Assembly (NCBI RefSeq): GCF_018403325.1
Contig: NZ_BOSL01000005.1
Span: 275,460 to 339,459, forward strand
Source of the DNA: Paenibacillus vini
GTDB lineage: Bacteria > Bacillota > Bacilli > Paenibacillales > Paenibacillaceae
Direction of reading: 5' to 3'
Length of the DNA: 64,000 nt
Shown: piece after piece, positions 28,515 to 37,344 of the stretch
Layout: each line of letters starts with the position of its first letter
How positions within the stretch are numbered: position 1 is the first letter of the stretch
Program-made: the position numbers and the translations under genes
The notes under the pieces: model-generated
What the model saw: only the letters and a program-made list of their open reading frames with translations
The model's database searches: none
What the model was told of the DNA's origin: nothing

Positions 28515-28832
28515 ATGAAAAAAATAGACCGAATGCAGGTGGAGGCCGAGCTCCGGAAATTTGCCGGAGGACCAGCCTTTATTCACAGTGAAGCTACATC
28601 GTATGTATTCGTCCGCAATTTCAAGGTTGAAGTAACGGATGCTTTTATTGCAGGAGAAGGGAATGGCCCTTACCGGGCAGCACTCCGCTTTGACGGACAC
28701 GGCTGGCTTCGTATGGAGTCGCTCACCCATTACGAAATCGACGACCAGGGGCGTTTGCTGCTGGCCGGATTTGACGACAGGGGACGCATGGACGTAGCTC
28801 TCCATTTGGGAAAGGAGCCTTTTCCCGAATGA
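28515..28832 (+). CDS. yojF: YojF family protein (DUF1806), partner of BshB2
   Basis: 105 residues from ATG 28515. The frame runs back to a TTG at 28479, but that form adds a basic, unconserved tail. The sequence (FAGGPAFIHSEATSYVFVRN, then ALRFDGHGWLRMESLTHYEI) matches the small YojF family. In B. subtilis YojF is encoded directly before YojG/BshB2, as here, where the genes overlap by an ATGA. Its biochemical role is not established. Genetic linkage points to bacillithiol metabolism. Confidence 0.8.
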   Translation: MKKIDRMQVEAELRKFAGGPAFIHSEATSYVFVRNFKVEVTDAFIAGEGNGPYRAALRFDGHGWLRMESLTHYEIDDQGRLLLAGFDDRGRMDVALHLGKEPFPE

Positions 28833-29578
28833 ACAATATGAATCGTAACACAGCTCGGAAGCTGCTTGCCGTATTTGCACACCCCGATGATGAGACGTTT
28901 ATTTGCGGCGGGACCTTGGCCAAATATGCGGCGGAAGGTGCCGATATTACGCTGGTAAGCGCGACGCGGGGAGAAATGGGACGGCGGATGGGCAATCCGC
29001 CATATCTTAACCGGGAGACCATCGCAGCCGCCAGGGAACACGAATTGCGCGAAGCTTGCGACTGCCTCGGGATTCGTGAACTAATTTTCCTGGATATTCG
29101 CGACAAGACCGTGGAATTCACGGATGAAGAAAGCTTGACCGCGCGGATCGAAGACTTAATTCGTGACATCAATCCCGATGCGGTATTGACCTTCCATGAA
29201 CGATTGGGCGGCCATCCCGATCATTGCGCGATCGGCAAAGCGACAAAGGCGGCGTTTAGCCGGGCCGGGCGCAAGGACGGACTTTATTATATTTCGTTCG
29301 GAGACATGATGGCGGTTCCGGAACGATTTGGCTATACCCGCAGCGATATCGTTAAAATCAACGTGTCGGAGCATTTGGAGGCCAAGCTGGCCGCATTTCG
29401 GGCCCACCGCTGTCAATCCGAGATCGATGAATGGGTATGGCTCCCGGATGCTGAGGCCCTTGCACGGTTCGGCATGCATGAGTACTTTATAAAAACGGAG
29501 CTAGCGGCTCCCCTCGTGAATGACGACGATTTGTTTCAGTCAGAAGATAGCGGCGCGGTATTTGCCTTCGAAAGTTAA
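28829..29578 (+). CDS. bshB2: Bacillithiol biosynthesis deacetylase BshB2
   Basis: 249 residues. It removes the acetyl group from GlcNAc-malate in the second step of bacillithiol synthesis, or from related conjugates. The PIG-L/LmbE zinc deacetylase signature is intact: FAHPDDETFICGGTL near the N-terminus (metal-binding His, Asp and Asp/Glu) and GGHPDHCAIG with the second metal His. The start overlaps the yojF stop, so translation is coupled. The last ~20 residues are acidic. Closely related Mca-type amidases are possible, but linkage to yojF favours BshB2. Confidence 0.9.
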   Translation: MNNMNRNTARKLLAVFAHPDDETFICGGTLAKYAAEGADITLVSATRGEMGRRMGNPPYLNRETIAAAREHELREACDCLGIRELIFLDIRDKTVEFTDEESLTARIEDLIRDINPDAVLTFHERLGGHPDHCAIGKATKAAFSRAGRKDGLYYISFGDMMAVPERFGYTRSDIVKINVSEHLEAKLAAFRAHRCQSEIDEWVWLPDAEALARFGMHEYFIKTELAAPLVNDDDLFQSEDSGAVFAFES

Positions 29579-29593
29579 TTAGGATAGAAGCCG

Positions 29594-29624
29594 AGCTTAG
29601 CTAAGCTAAGCTAAGCTAAGCTTA
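29594..29624. repeat. Short tandem repeat (TAAGC)n
   Basis: About five copies of TAAGC/AGCTA follow bshB2 and are flanked by AGCTTAGC and GCTAAGCT, which can pair. It may act as a weak transcription stop or simply be a slippage repeat. Confidence 0.6.
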
Positions 29625-29913
29625 AGCCCTTATGCAACCTGTTGGTTGTGTGAGGTCTTTTTGCGTGGAGCAGGTCGGGGAGATGAGGCTAGGTTATGCT
29701 AACGTCCTTCCCGGGCGGACTTTTTGACGTATTAGCTTGACGAGGCATATACCCTGTTTGTCCACTTTTAGGCGGACATTTTGGTGATTTGTCCGTTTAG
29801 GAAGGACGGATAATTATTAGACAATCTTCTAGGGATAAGTTGAAAGATAGGATCATGTCGTAATTTGTTATATTATGTAACTATAATCTTTTAATATAAA
29901 TTTTGTAAAATAT
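29625..29913. other. Non-coding region with short GTCC/GGAC hairpins
   Basis: No gene is visible. Several short inverted repeats built from GTCC and GGAC occur (around 29702-29722, 29759-29780 and 29789-29810). One is followed by TTTTT (29702-29726) and could be a weak terminator. The DNA becomes very AT-rich after 29830. Confidence 0.4.
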
Positions 29914-29941
29914 TTGAGGTTTTTATATTGAATTATAGAAT
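29914..29941 (+). promoter_or_regulatory. Candidate promoter of the S8 protease gene
   Basis: TTGAGG (29914-29919) and TAGAAT (29936-29941) are 16 bases apart, about 65 bases before the start codon, in AT-rich DNA. Confidence 0.45.
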
Positions 29942-30005
29942 AGAAATAGGACAGCAACTTTAGTAGATGACACACCTAAAATACCAAGAATAGGGAGATG
30001 AGAGT

Positions 30006-33000
30006 TTGAGTAGGAGTATAAACAGAAAATTATTTGCCGGAATATTAAGTTTCATTTTGGCCTTCACCTTGCTTCTTCCTGCAGCGGGAGCGCAAGAGGG
30101 CGGTCCGCCTGGAGAAGAAAGCAATGGGTTAAGTCAAGTCATATCAAGACTGAACCCGGATGCCGTAACGCTTGATTCGGTAAAGCTCGATCCAAGCACT
30201 TTGCTGCAAGGAAAGCAAAAACAGTCTTTTAGCAAGTCCTCAAAGAAGGGTCTCTCCAACCAAGGTTTGACACTCGAACAGCAAGACCCCTCATTAACAT
30301 CTACGTTTGAACCTCAAAATTTTGTACCACTTTCAGATAGCAACGAACAAATCTCCGTCATCGTGGAACTTCAAGAAGAACCCGTGAAAGTATTTGAAGC
30401 CGGACAGCTTCAAAGTAAGTCGCGTTCTTTTTCGGTATCATCCCATCAATTAAAAGTAAATTCGGAGCAACAAAATTTTAAAAAGAACGTGACGAGCAAA
30501 TTGAATGCCGATATTGGCCGTCAATATTCTGAAATCTTTAATGGATTTTCGTTGACGATTGCGGCCAACCAAGTGGAGGAGCTGCTCGCGCTCCCTGGGG
30601 TCAAAGCTGTTTATCCCAACAACACGGTGTATGCGACTGCGGAATCGGATGCTACCGTCGTAATGCCGGAAGGCAGTGTTCCATTCATCGGGAGCGAATC
30701 GTTCTGGAATGAGGGAGTGAAGGGCAGCGGAATTAAAGTCGGTGTTATCGACACCGGGGTTGCCAATGACCATCCCGATTTGGAAGCCTCAATTCCAACA
30801 GGTAACTGGGGATACGACTTCGTAAACGACGATAATGAGCCTTATGAAACGACAAGGGAAGATTATCTGAAGGCAAAAGCATTGAATCCGAAAATCAACG
30901 AATACCATCCTGTAACCGGGAAGCCGTACTGGACTTCGCACGGTTCCCACGTCTCCGGGATTATTGCCGGTCGTGGGGAAGGTACCGGCACTCAAGATGG
31001 AATTATGGGATTAGCACCGGAAGCGGAGATCTATGCCTATAAAGTACTTGGACCTTACGGCAGCGGCTCTACGGAAGACGTAATGGCAGGCATCGAAAAA
31101 GCTGTAGAAGATGGTGTTGATGTAATCAATCTATCGCTCGGCTCGGACACGAATAATGAGCGGTCGGCGGATTCCATTGCTGTCAACAATGCCGTAAAGG
31201 CAGGCGTTATTGCGGTTGTATCCAGCGGGAACAGCGGACCCGGCGAAGCTACCGTTTCTGACCCGGGTACAGCGGAACTGGCAATTACAGTAGGGGCATC
31301 CAAGCCTCCATTAAACACACCGATATTGAAGGTTTCCGGTAAAAACGACGAATTTCTAATGGATACCTTCGACAAGTCCAAAGGAATCGAAGACTTAACG
31401 GAAGCATATGGACTCGTGGAGGTCGGACTGGGGACAGAAGCCGATTATGCCGGTAAAGATCTAACGGGGAAAATTGCATTTATCAAACGCGGGGAAATTT
31501 CATTTGTTGAAAAGGCCGAGAATGCGATTAAGTCAGGCGCTGCGGCTGCAATTATATATAATAATGCTCCTGAAGCTTTGGAGAGCGGTACACTCGGAAG
31601 TGTAGAGATTACGATTCCGATCTATGCACTTTCCGGCGATGATGGCGAGCGGGTCAAGTCGCAACTCCAATCCAATCCATCACTGAAGGTTTCATTTGGA
31701 GCCAAGATCGAACAGGATATTATGGCCGGTTTCAGTTCGCGCGGTCCATCTCTCCCTTCATTGGATATCAAACCGGACATTTCCGCTCCTGGTATTGGCA
31801 TTCGTTCTAGTGTACCGGAGTATGAAGGTTGGTATGAAGCGCAGAACGGTACAAGTATGGCAGCTCCGCATATTGCTGGTGTTGCTGCTCTGTTGAAGCA
31901 GAGATACTCCAATTTAAGCCAATATGAAATCAAGGCTTTGATGATGAATAATACCGTGAAGCTCAATGACCGTACGGGTAAACAATATACACATATGGAT
32001 CAGGGAGCAGGCCGTGTTGCACTCGATAAGGTGTTGGAAGCGAAAGCGGTAGCCATGACCGAGGAAAATACCGTTTTTGTGGAAGGGAATCCGGAGACTT
32101 ATTATACAGGTAGCCTGTCGTTCGGTTACGTCAATTACGGTTCAACAGTGGAGCGTACTATTATTGTAAAAGATATAGTTGGGGAAGCATCAACGTACTC
32201 GATCGAGGCCAAGTGGTATGGAGATTCTTCAATTGGGCTATCTCCTTCAGTTGATCAAATAGCAATCCAGGCTAATGGACAGGCTTCTTTGACAGTTACG
32301 TTGGAAGTACCAAGCACGGGAAAAGAAGCTTATTACGAAGGTGAATTAATTTTAACGGAGACTGGAAGCGGTCATGTAATTCAAATGCCGATAGCAATTT
32401 CCGTCGGCGAGTTTGATGTAGTCACGGATTTAATGATCATTCCGGATATTTTCTCACCTAACGGGGATGGAGAGCTGGATGCCACCGATATTTCGTTTAC
32501 GGTGAATGAATACACTCCATACTTCTCGTTGGAAGTATACAGCGCAGATGGGGTTTGGGTAGATACTGTAGTAGAAGAATTGAATGGAATTGATATCGGA
32601 AGCTATAACTTGAAAGGATATAAGAATTCGGATCTAGGGGATGGCATGTATTTAGTAATACCATGGGTAGGCATTTCTTTAGATAGAGCTGTTCCTCTTG
32701 AGAAGCAAGCAGTTCCGTTTATAATGGACACCCAAGCCCCGATCTCTAAACTTAGTGACCCAGATCTTACTTTGAACGAATTAGATATGACGGGGATGAT
32801 TTCCGGTCAGGTTACCGAGGATCTGCTAATTGATTTGCTGGTTCCTTTGGGATATGAAATCGGTCAGGTTATTGGTGTTACGGCAAAAAACAACAAGAAT
32901 TCAATGCAGTTCGATGGTACTTTTGATGCTGAAGGCAAGTTCAGTATTGAGGTTCCTATTTATCCGGGAGAGAATTCTTATGAAGTGTTTGTCTACGATT

Positions 33001-34865
33001 TGGCAGGCAACGGGCTAGCCAACCCAATTTCTATCGCCGACTATACATTGGAAGATTTTGTAGCCCCAATAGTGGAATCAGACCAGGTATTTCCAAACGA
33101 AGAGTTTCCGCTGAGTGTGAGTTTTGCGGTTACCGAAGCCGTGTATTCCGCTAAATTCGATTTGCTGTATAACAACCAAGTAGAGCTTATTTCAATGACG
33201 CCGAGTGCAGAATTTAGGAATCATCAAGCATTAAATAATTCATCTGTACCGCTCACGGTGTCGGACGCTGTGTACGGGTACGATGAAAACACGAATAGAT
33301 ATGAGTACTTTATCAGTTTGAATGATACGGATGGATATTCTGGAAGCGGCTCTCTGGCGACTTTGACCTTTATCGGCAACACCCTTGGGCAATATGAATT
33401 CCAGCTTGCCAATTTGAAACTGTTGGATCGCGAGGGTAATGAAGTCGCAATTCAATCGACTCGTAGCGCTCTAGTTACGATCCAAGAGCAATCGGTTCTT
33501 AACGTCACCCCTCAAACCGTCTCCATTCAGAAGGGTACCGACAAGCAACTGACGGTCACTTACAAAGGACCGGACGGCAAGGTCTCGGATGTAACGGGAA
33601 CGGCGCAATATAAGGTAGCCGATACGAGTGTAGCTTCGGCAGTAAAGGGACTGGTAAGCGGCAAGAAGGTTGGCCGTACTGCTGTGGAAGTGAGTTACAA
33701 GGGATTGACTCAAACCGTGGAAGTCACTGTTACGGAGGTTACGAATCCTGGTGGCGGTGACGGAGGTAACGGTGGAAGCAACGGTGGAGGCAGCGGTGGT
33801 GGCGGAGGCGGCGTAACGGCTCCTACAATTCCTACTCCGAAACCGGAGACTCCATCGGTAAACGGAGCCGTTAAAACGGCGATCAAGCCGAATGAGTCTG
33901 CAACGGTTAAGTTACCGAACGGGTTGACGCTGACACTGCCGGCGGGGGCTGTTGGTTCGGCGGAAGCGGCTTTTGTGCAAGTGACTCCTGCAACCGAAGA
34001 CGCTACTAAGGAGTTATTGGCCGGTCTGAAACTCGGGTCGTCCATCAAACCGCTGGGTCAGTACTATGACTTTTCCATTCTGGATAAGGACGGCAAACCG
34101 CTGGAAGGACTTAGTTTCAGCAAGCCTGTGGAGCTGAGTATCCCGGTAAGCGCACTTGCCGCAGGGCAATTAAACGGTGAAAAAATCAGCCTGTTTAAGA
34201 TCGGTGACAAAGGACAGCTTACCCAGCGTCCGGGACGCTTGATCGACGGCAAAATTGTTGTCACTCTGAACAGCTTCAGCCGGTATATGTATATGGCTAA
34301 GGACATCTCGTTTAAGGATGTGACAAGCTCGAACTATGCCTGGGCTGTGAACGAAATTGAAGTGCTTGCTTCCAAGGACATCGTTACCGGCCAAGGCGCG
34401 GAGACATTTGCACCAGGGTCCCAAGTAACCAGAGCCGAATTCGTTGCGCTTCTTATCCGGGTCCTGGAGCTGGAGAAGGAGAAGGCCGGCGAAGCCCGGT
34501 TCAATGACGTGAAGGAAGGAAGCTGGTATTACGAGGACGTGCAAACCGCGGTTGCAAAAGGATTCGTAAGCGGATATGATAACCTGAACTTCGCACCGGA
34601 TCAACAAATTACACGCGCGGAAATGGCGGTTATTTTGTCCAGAGTGCTGGAGTACTTAGGCAAAACAGGGTCAGCCGATGGGCAGCAGTCCGGATTTGCC
34701 GACGGCGGCAGCATTCAGGAATGGGCTAAGAAAGCTGTATCCCAGGTGGCAGAGCTTGGACTGATGCAAGGCAAAGGCGAAAACCGGTTCGAAGCGGAGT
34801 CCTTTACGACTCGTGCGGAAGCAGCCGTGGTGGTGTATCGGATCTTTAAGACGTATACCAAGTAA
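30006..34865 (+). CDS. Large cell-surface subtilisin-like protease (S8) with SLH domains
   Basis: 1619 residues. In order: signal peptide (to about 30), inhibitor-I9-like propeptide (~113-212), S8 catalytic domain with Asp249 (VIDTGV), His312 (HGSHVSG) and Ser617 (NGTSMAAP), with a PA domain inserted at about 455-560. After that come Fn3/Ig-like segments, a cohesin-like region, a Big_2-like domain (~1155-1240), a Gly/Ser linker, a ZU5-like stretch, and three SLH repeats in the last ~190 residues that should bind the secondary cell wall polymer. The start is TTG behind AGGGAGATG. It resembles Vpr/minor extracellular proteases with a surface anchor. It likely degrades proteins for nutrition or matures surface proteins. 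Confidence 0.92.
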   Translation: MSRSINRKLFAGILSFILAFTLLLPAAGAQEGGPPGEESNGLSQVISRLNPDAVTLDSVKLDPSTLLQGKQKQSFSKSSKKGLSNQGLTLEQQDPSLTSTFEPQNFVPLSDSNEQISVIVELQEEPVKVFEAGQLQSKSRSFSVSSHQLKVNSEQQNFKKNVTSKLNADIGRQYSEIFNGFSLTIAANQVEELLALPGVKAVYPNNTVYATAESDATVVMPEGSVPFIGSESFWNEGVKGSGIKVGVIDTGVANDHPDLEASIPTGNWGYDFVNDDNEPYETTREDYLKAKALNPKINEYHPVTGKPYWTSHGSHVSGIIAGRGEGTGTQDGIMGLAPEAEIYAYKVLGPYGSGSTEDVMAGIEKAVEDGVDVINLSLGSDTNNERSADSIAVNNAVKAGVIAVVSSGNSGPGEATVSDPGTAELAITVGASKPPLNTPILKVSGKNDEFLMDTFDKSKGIEDLTEAYGLVEVGLGTEADYAGKDLTGKIAFIKRGEISFVEKAENAIKSGAAAAIIYNNAPEALESGTLGSVEITIPIYALSGDDGERVKSQLQSNPSLKVSFGAKIEQDIMAGFSSRGPSLPSLDIKPDISAPGIGIRSSVPEYEGWYEAQNGTSMAAPHIAGVAALLKQRYSNLSQYEIKALMMNNTVKLNDRTGKQYTHMDQGAGRVALDKVLEAKAVAMTEENTVFVEGNPETYYTGSLSFGYVNYGSTVERTIIVKDIVGEASTYSIEAKWYGDSSIGLSPSVDQIAIQANGQASLTVTLEVPSTGKEAYYEGELILTETGSGHVIQMPIAISVGEFDVVTDLMIIPDIFSPNGDGELDATDISFTVNEYTPYFSLEVYSADGVWVDTVVEELNGIDIGSYNLKGYKNSDLGDGMYLVIPWVGISLDRAVPLEKQAVPFIMDTQAPISKLSDPDLTLNELDMTGMISGQVTEDLLIDLLVPLGYEIGQVIGVTAKNNKNSMQFDGTFDAEGKFSIEVPIYPGENSYEVFVYDLAGNGLANPISIADYTLEDFVAPIVESDQVFPNEEFPLSVSFAVTEAVYSAKFDLLYNNQVELISMTPSAEFRNHQALNNSSVPLTVSDAVYGYDENTNRYEYFISLNDTDGYSGSGSLATLTFIGNTLGQYEFQLANLKLLDREGNEVAIQSTRSALVTIQEQSVLNVTPQTVSIQKGTDKQLTVTYKGPDGKVSDVTGTAQYKVADTSVASAVKGLVSGKKVGRTAVEVSYKGLTQTVEVTVTEVTNPGGGDGGNGGSNGGGSGGGGGGVTAPTIPTPKPETPSVNGAVKTAIKPNESATVKLPNGLTLTLPAGAVGSAEAAFVQVTPATEDATKELLAGLKLGSSIKPLGQYYDFSILDKDGKPLEGLSFSKPVELSIPVSALAAGQLNGEKISLFKIGDKGQLTQRPGRLIDGKIVVTLNSFSRYMYMAKDISFKDVTSSNYAWAVNEIEVLASKDIVTGQGAETFAPGSQVTRAEFVALLIRVLELEKEKAGEARFNDVKEGSWYYEDVQTAVAKGFVSGYDNLNFAPDQQITRAEMAVILSRVLEYLGKTGSADGQQSGFADGGSIQEWAKKAVSQVAELGLMQGKGENRFEAESFTTRAEAAVVVYRIFKTYTK

Positions 34866-34870
34866 AAAGA

Positions 34871-34910
34871 AGAACCTTCAATCCGCATAGGCGGGTTGAA
34901 GGTTCTTTTG
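34871..34910. terminator. Terminator between convergent S8 protease and repeat-protein genes
   Basis: AGAACCTTCAA (34871-34881) pairs with TTGAAGGTTCT (34896-34906), then TTTT. The loop contains CCGC/GCGG. Upstream A-runs make it usable in both directions. Confidence 0.85.
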
Positions 34911-34923
34911 TATCATGCAGGTC

Positions 34924-36165
34924 TTAACGCGGCATTACGGCGTCTTTGTCTTCCGTTACGATGACGATTTCGGCATTCGTCATTCCAGGAAGCGAACGGG
35001 TCATGATCGGCGAGTGGTAAGCGACGATTTTCATGCCGGCTTTGAGCTTAGGTTCTCCGGCCAGCAGCGGAATGATTACCGTGTCTTCCGAAATATTCAG
35101 AATAACATCGTTATTCTTCGAGTCGTCGGAACCGACATTCACGTAAACTTGGCCTTCCGAAGCTAAATCGGAAGCTTGAATGGTTCCTTCCACTTTAGGA
35201 GCAACCGCGGATTGAACTACGATTTTATCGGCATGAGATTGAGCCGGATAAATCATGAGCATGACTTCAGGATAATAGGCGATGATTCGTTGATCGGCTT
35301 TAAGGGCATCTTTGGTCAATGCCACTCCGTTTTCGTCCACGATCTGTGTCTCTTCATCCACCTTCAGGAAAATATAGTTGATACCGCCTTGTTCCAGAGG
35401 ATTACCGATCACTGTGATGGTATTATCCGCAATATTGGTGATTACTCCGTTCGTACCCGGCGCCTCCTCACTTGGCATTTCTGTTTCTTCCGTGTTTACT
35501 ACAACATAGTTTGTCGTGGATTGGGCAGGAAGGCTCAGCATGACGGCCGGGCCGTAGAACGCTCTTACCGTCATTCCTTCTTTAATTTCGGAAGCCGTAA
35601 TAGCCTTGCCGGTTTGGTCCACAAGTTGGGTCTTGTCCGCAAAATGCAGCACAATGCTGTCCTCAAAACCGGAGTAAATATCGGTTCCTTTGACGAAAAT
35701 ACCGTTTTCCCGGACTTCAGATACGACGCCGTCTATCGCAGTAAACGACTGATCCTGAACGACCAGCGTCAACGCGGTTCCGCGGGCGGGCAAGCTTTTC
35801 GTGATATTAGGACCGTAGAAGGCTTTAATCGCTTTCTTTTCATCTATAATGGTCTTCAGAGCCACTTTATTGCCTTTTGCGTCCACGATTTTCGTATCTT
35901 TGGTGATCGCTAGAATGATTTCGCTTTGATCGGTAGGCGCGAGTCCGCGTCCTTTGACTGTAATGAGTTTACCGGTCTCATCATTGATGAAGTCAGTAAT
36001 TTGTCCCAATGTGCCCGGTACGATCTTAACCTGATTTTGATTTTGAACCATGCTTAAATCAGGGGTTTTGGTTGGCGGCGGTACATCCTGCGCAAAAGCG
36101 GCTAACGGAATTGCGGTCATTGCCAGTAGGGATGCTGTAGCGATAGCTTTGTTCATTTTTTTCAT
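34924..36165 (-). CDS. Secreted protein with four ~85-residue repeats, function unknown
   Basis: 413 residues from ATG 36165, chosen because GGAGG lies 9 bases upstream. The frame itself reaches 36210. A Sec signal peptide ends at AAFA|QD (about residue 25). The mature part is four diverged copies of one unit, at about residues 50-138, 139-224, 237-316 and 324-410. Each has a beta-rich start (G-I-x-x-I...ITVKG), a T-x-IVD-x-x-G motif and an AFYGP-x-x-T-x-SLPA-like close. The units recall the small OB-like DUF5666 type, but I am not certain. No catalytic motif is seen. A structural, polymer-binding or inhibitor role is possible. It faces the S8 protease gene. Confidence 0.7.
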   Translation of the reverse strand: MKKMNKAIATASLLAMTAIPLAAFAQDVPPPTKTPDLSMVQNQNQVKIVPGTLGQITDFINDETGKLITVKGRGLAPTDQSEIILAITKDTKIVDAKGNKVALKTIIDEKKAIKAFYGPNITKSLPARGTALTLVVQDQSFTAIDGVVSEVRENGIFVKGTDIYSGFEDSIVLHFADKTQLVDQTGKAITASEIKEGMTVRAFYGPAVMLSLPAQSTTNYVVVNTEETEMPSEEAPGTNGVITNIADNTITVIGNPLEQGGINYIFLKVDEETQIVDENGVALTKDALKADQRIIAYYPEVMLMIYPAQSHADKIVVQSAVAPKVEGTIQASDLASEGQVYVNVGSDDSKNNDVILNISEDTVIIPLLAGEPKLKAGMKIVAYHSPIMTRSLPGMTNAEIVIVTEDKDAVMPR

Positions 36166-36306
36166 AGTTAGAGTCCTCCGTCGGATGGTGATGTTATGTT
36201 CTCTGCTCATTAACCTTGACGGGATAATTCCTGAAATGTTGCACTTGGCGGAAAATCGTCATTAAATAGGAATAATGGAGTACACAGTGTGAGAGGGGCG
36301 GCAACC

Positions 36307-37218
36307 ATGACTTTGCAGCAATTGAAGTACGTCATCGAGGTCGCAAACCGCGGTTCGATGAATGAAGCGGCCAAGCGGCTGTTTATTTCCCAGCCCAGTC
36401 TATCCAATGCGATCCGGGATTTGGAGGAAGAGATTTCGGTCACCATTTTTGAGCGGACGAATAAGGGGATTTCCGTGACCAATGAGGGTTCGGAATTTCT
36501 GAGTTATGCAAGGCAGGTGGTCGAGCAGGCGGAACTGCTGGAGAACCGTTATCTGGACGGAAAGCTGGCTCCCCAGCATTTCTCGGTCTCTACCCAGCAT
36601 TATGCTTTTGCGGTGAACGCCTTTGTGAACCTGGTGCGAGATTACGGGCATGCGGAATATGAGATGGCGCTGCGCGAGACTAAAACGCATGAAATTATCG
36701 AGGACGTGAAGTCCCGGCGCAGTGAAATCGGCATCCTTTATTTGAACGACTTTAATGCCAAGGTTATTAACAAGCTGTTAAAAGAAGCGGGACTGCAATT
36801 CAACAGCCTGTTTGTGGCGAAGCCGCATATTTTCATCAGCATTCAAAACCCGCTGGCCAAGCAAGAGATGGTGACGATCGACCAATTGCGGGAATACCCG
36901 TACTTGTCCTTTGACCAAGGGGAATACAACTCGTTTCATTTCTCCGAGGAGATTCTCAGTACGTTGTCGCATCCGAAGAGCATCCGGGTCCATGACCGGG
37001 CGACGCTATTCAATCTGCTGATCGGGTTGAACGGGTACACGATTTCTACAGGCGTGCTCAGTTCGGACCTCAATGGAAACGAAATTATTCCAGTCCCGCT
37101 CGATTGCAGTGAGAGCATCAATGTCGGCTGGATCTGTCATAAGCATGCGACACTTTCCAAGTTGGCGTTGGCATACGTCGAGGCTCTGAAGGAGTCCGTG
37201 AAGATTACCCAGGGCTAG
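36307..37218 (+). CDS. LysR family transcriptional regulator
   Basis: 303 residues. The N-terminal winged helix-turn-helix is clear (LKYVIEVANRGSMNEAAKRL then ISQPSLSNAIRDLEEEI), and the rest fits the periplasmic-binding-like effector domain. Start ATG 36307 follows AGGGG at 8 bases. The frame also opens at GTG 36289. The next gene is a methionine-synthase-like enzyme in the same direction, and TATAGC-type inverted repeats lie between them. It therefore probably controls that gene in response to a sulfur amino acid intermediate, like MetR/MtaR/CysL-type regulators. The effector is inferred, not seen. Confidence 0.88.
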   Translation: MTLQQLKYVIEVANRGSMNEAAKRLFISQPSLSNAIRDLEEEISVTIFERTNKGISVTNEGSEFLSYARQVVEQAELLENRYLDGKLAPQHFSVSTQHYAFAVNAFVNLVRDYGHAEYEMALRETKTHEIIEDVKSRRSEIGILYLNDFNAKVINKLLKEAGLQFNSLFVAKPHIFISIQNPLAKQEMVTIDQLREYPYLSFDQGEYNSFHFSEEILSTLSHPKSIRVHDRATLFNLLIGLNGYTISTGVLSSDLNGNEIIPVPLDCSESINVGWICHKHATLSKLALAYVEALKESVKITQG

Positions 37219-37230
37219 CAAAAAGATAGA

Positions 37231-37280
37231 TATAGCTTTTGGCTATAACCAGTTATAGCTTATTAGAGTTACTCTATAGC
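37231..37280 (+). promoter_or_regulatory. LysR-type operator cluster upstream of the MetE-like gene
   Basis: A perfect palindrome GCTATAAC (37242-37249) CA GTTATAGC (37252-37259) overlaps a second inverted pair TATAGC (37231-37236)/GCTATA (37242-37247). A further TATAGC lies at 37275-37280. The layout of one strong palindrome plus a weaker half site fits LysR activation. No S-box riboswitch is present, although homologues in B. subtilis use one. Confidence 0.6.
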
Positions 37281-37344
37281 CGGAAAGGTATGGTATTTTT
37301 CTCTTAACGAATTCAAATTCAATCGTGAAGAGGAGATATCAGCC

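Noticed and set aside
37219-37344. S-box (SAM) riboswitch before the MetE-like gene
   Set aside because: The region is too short and lacks the conserved S-box core. The TATAGC palindromes explain it better.
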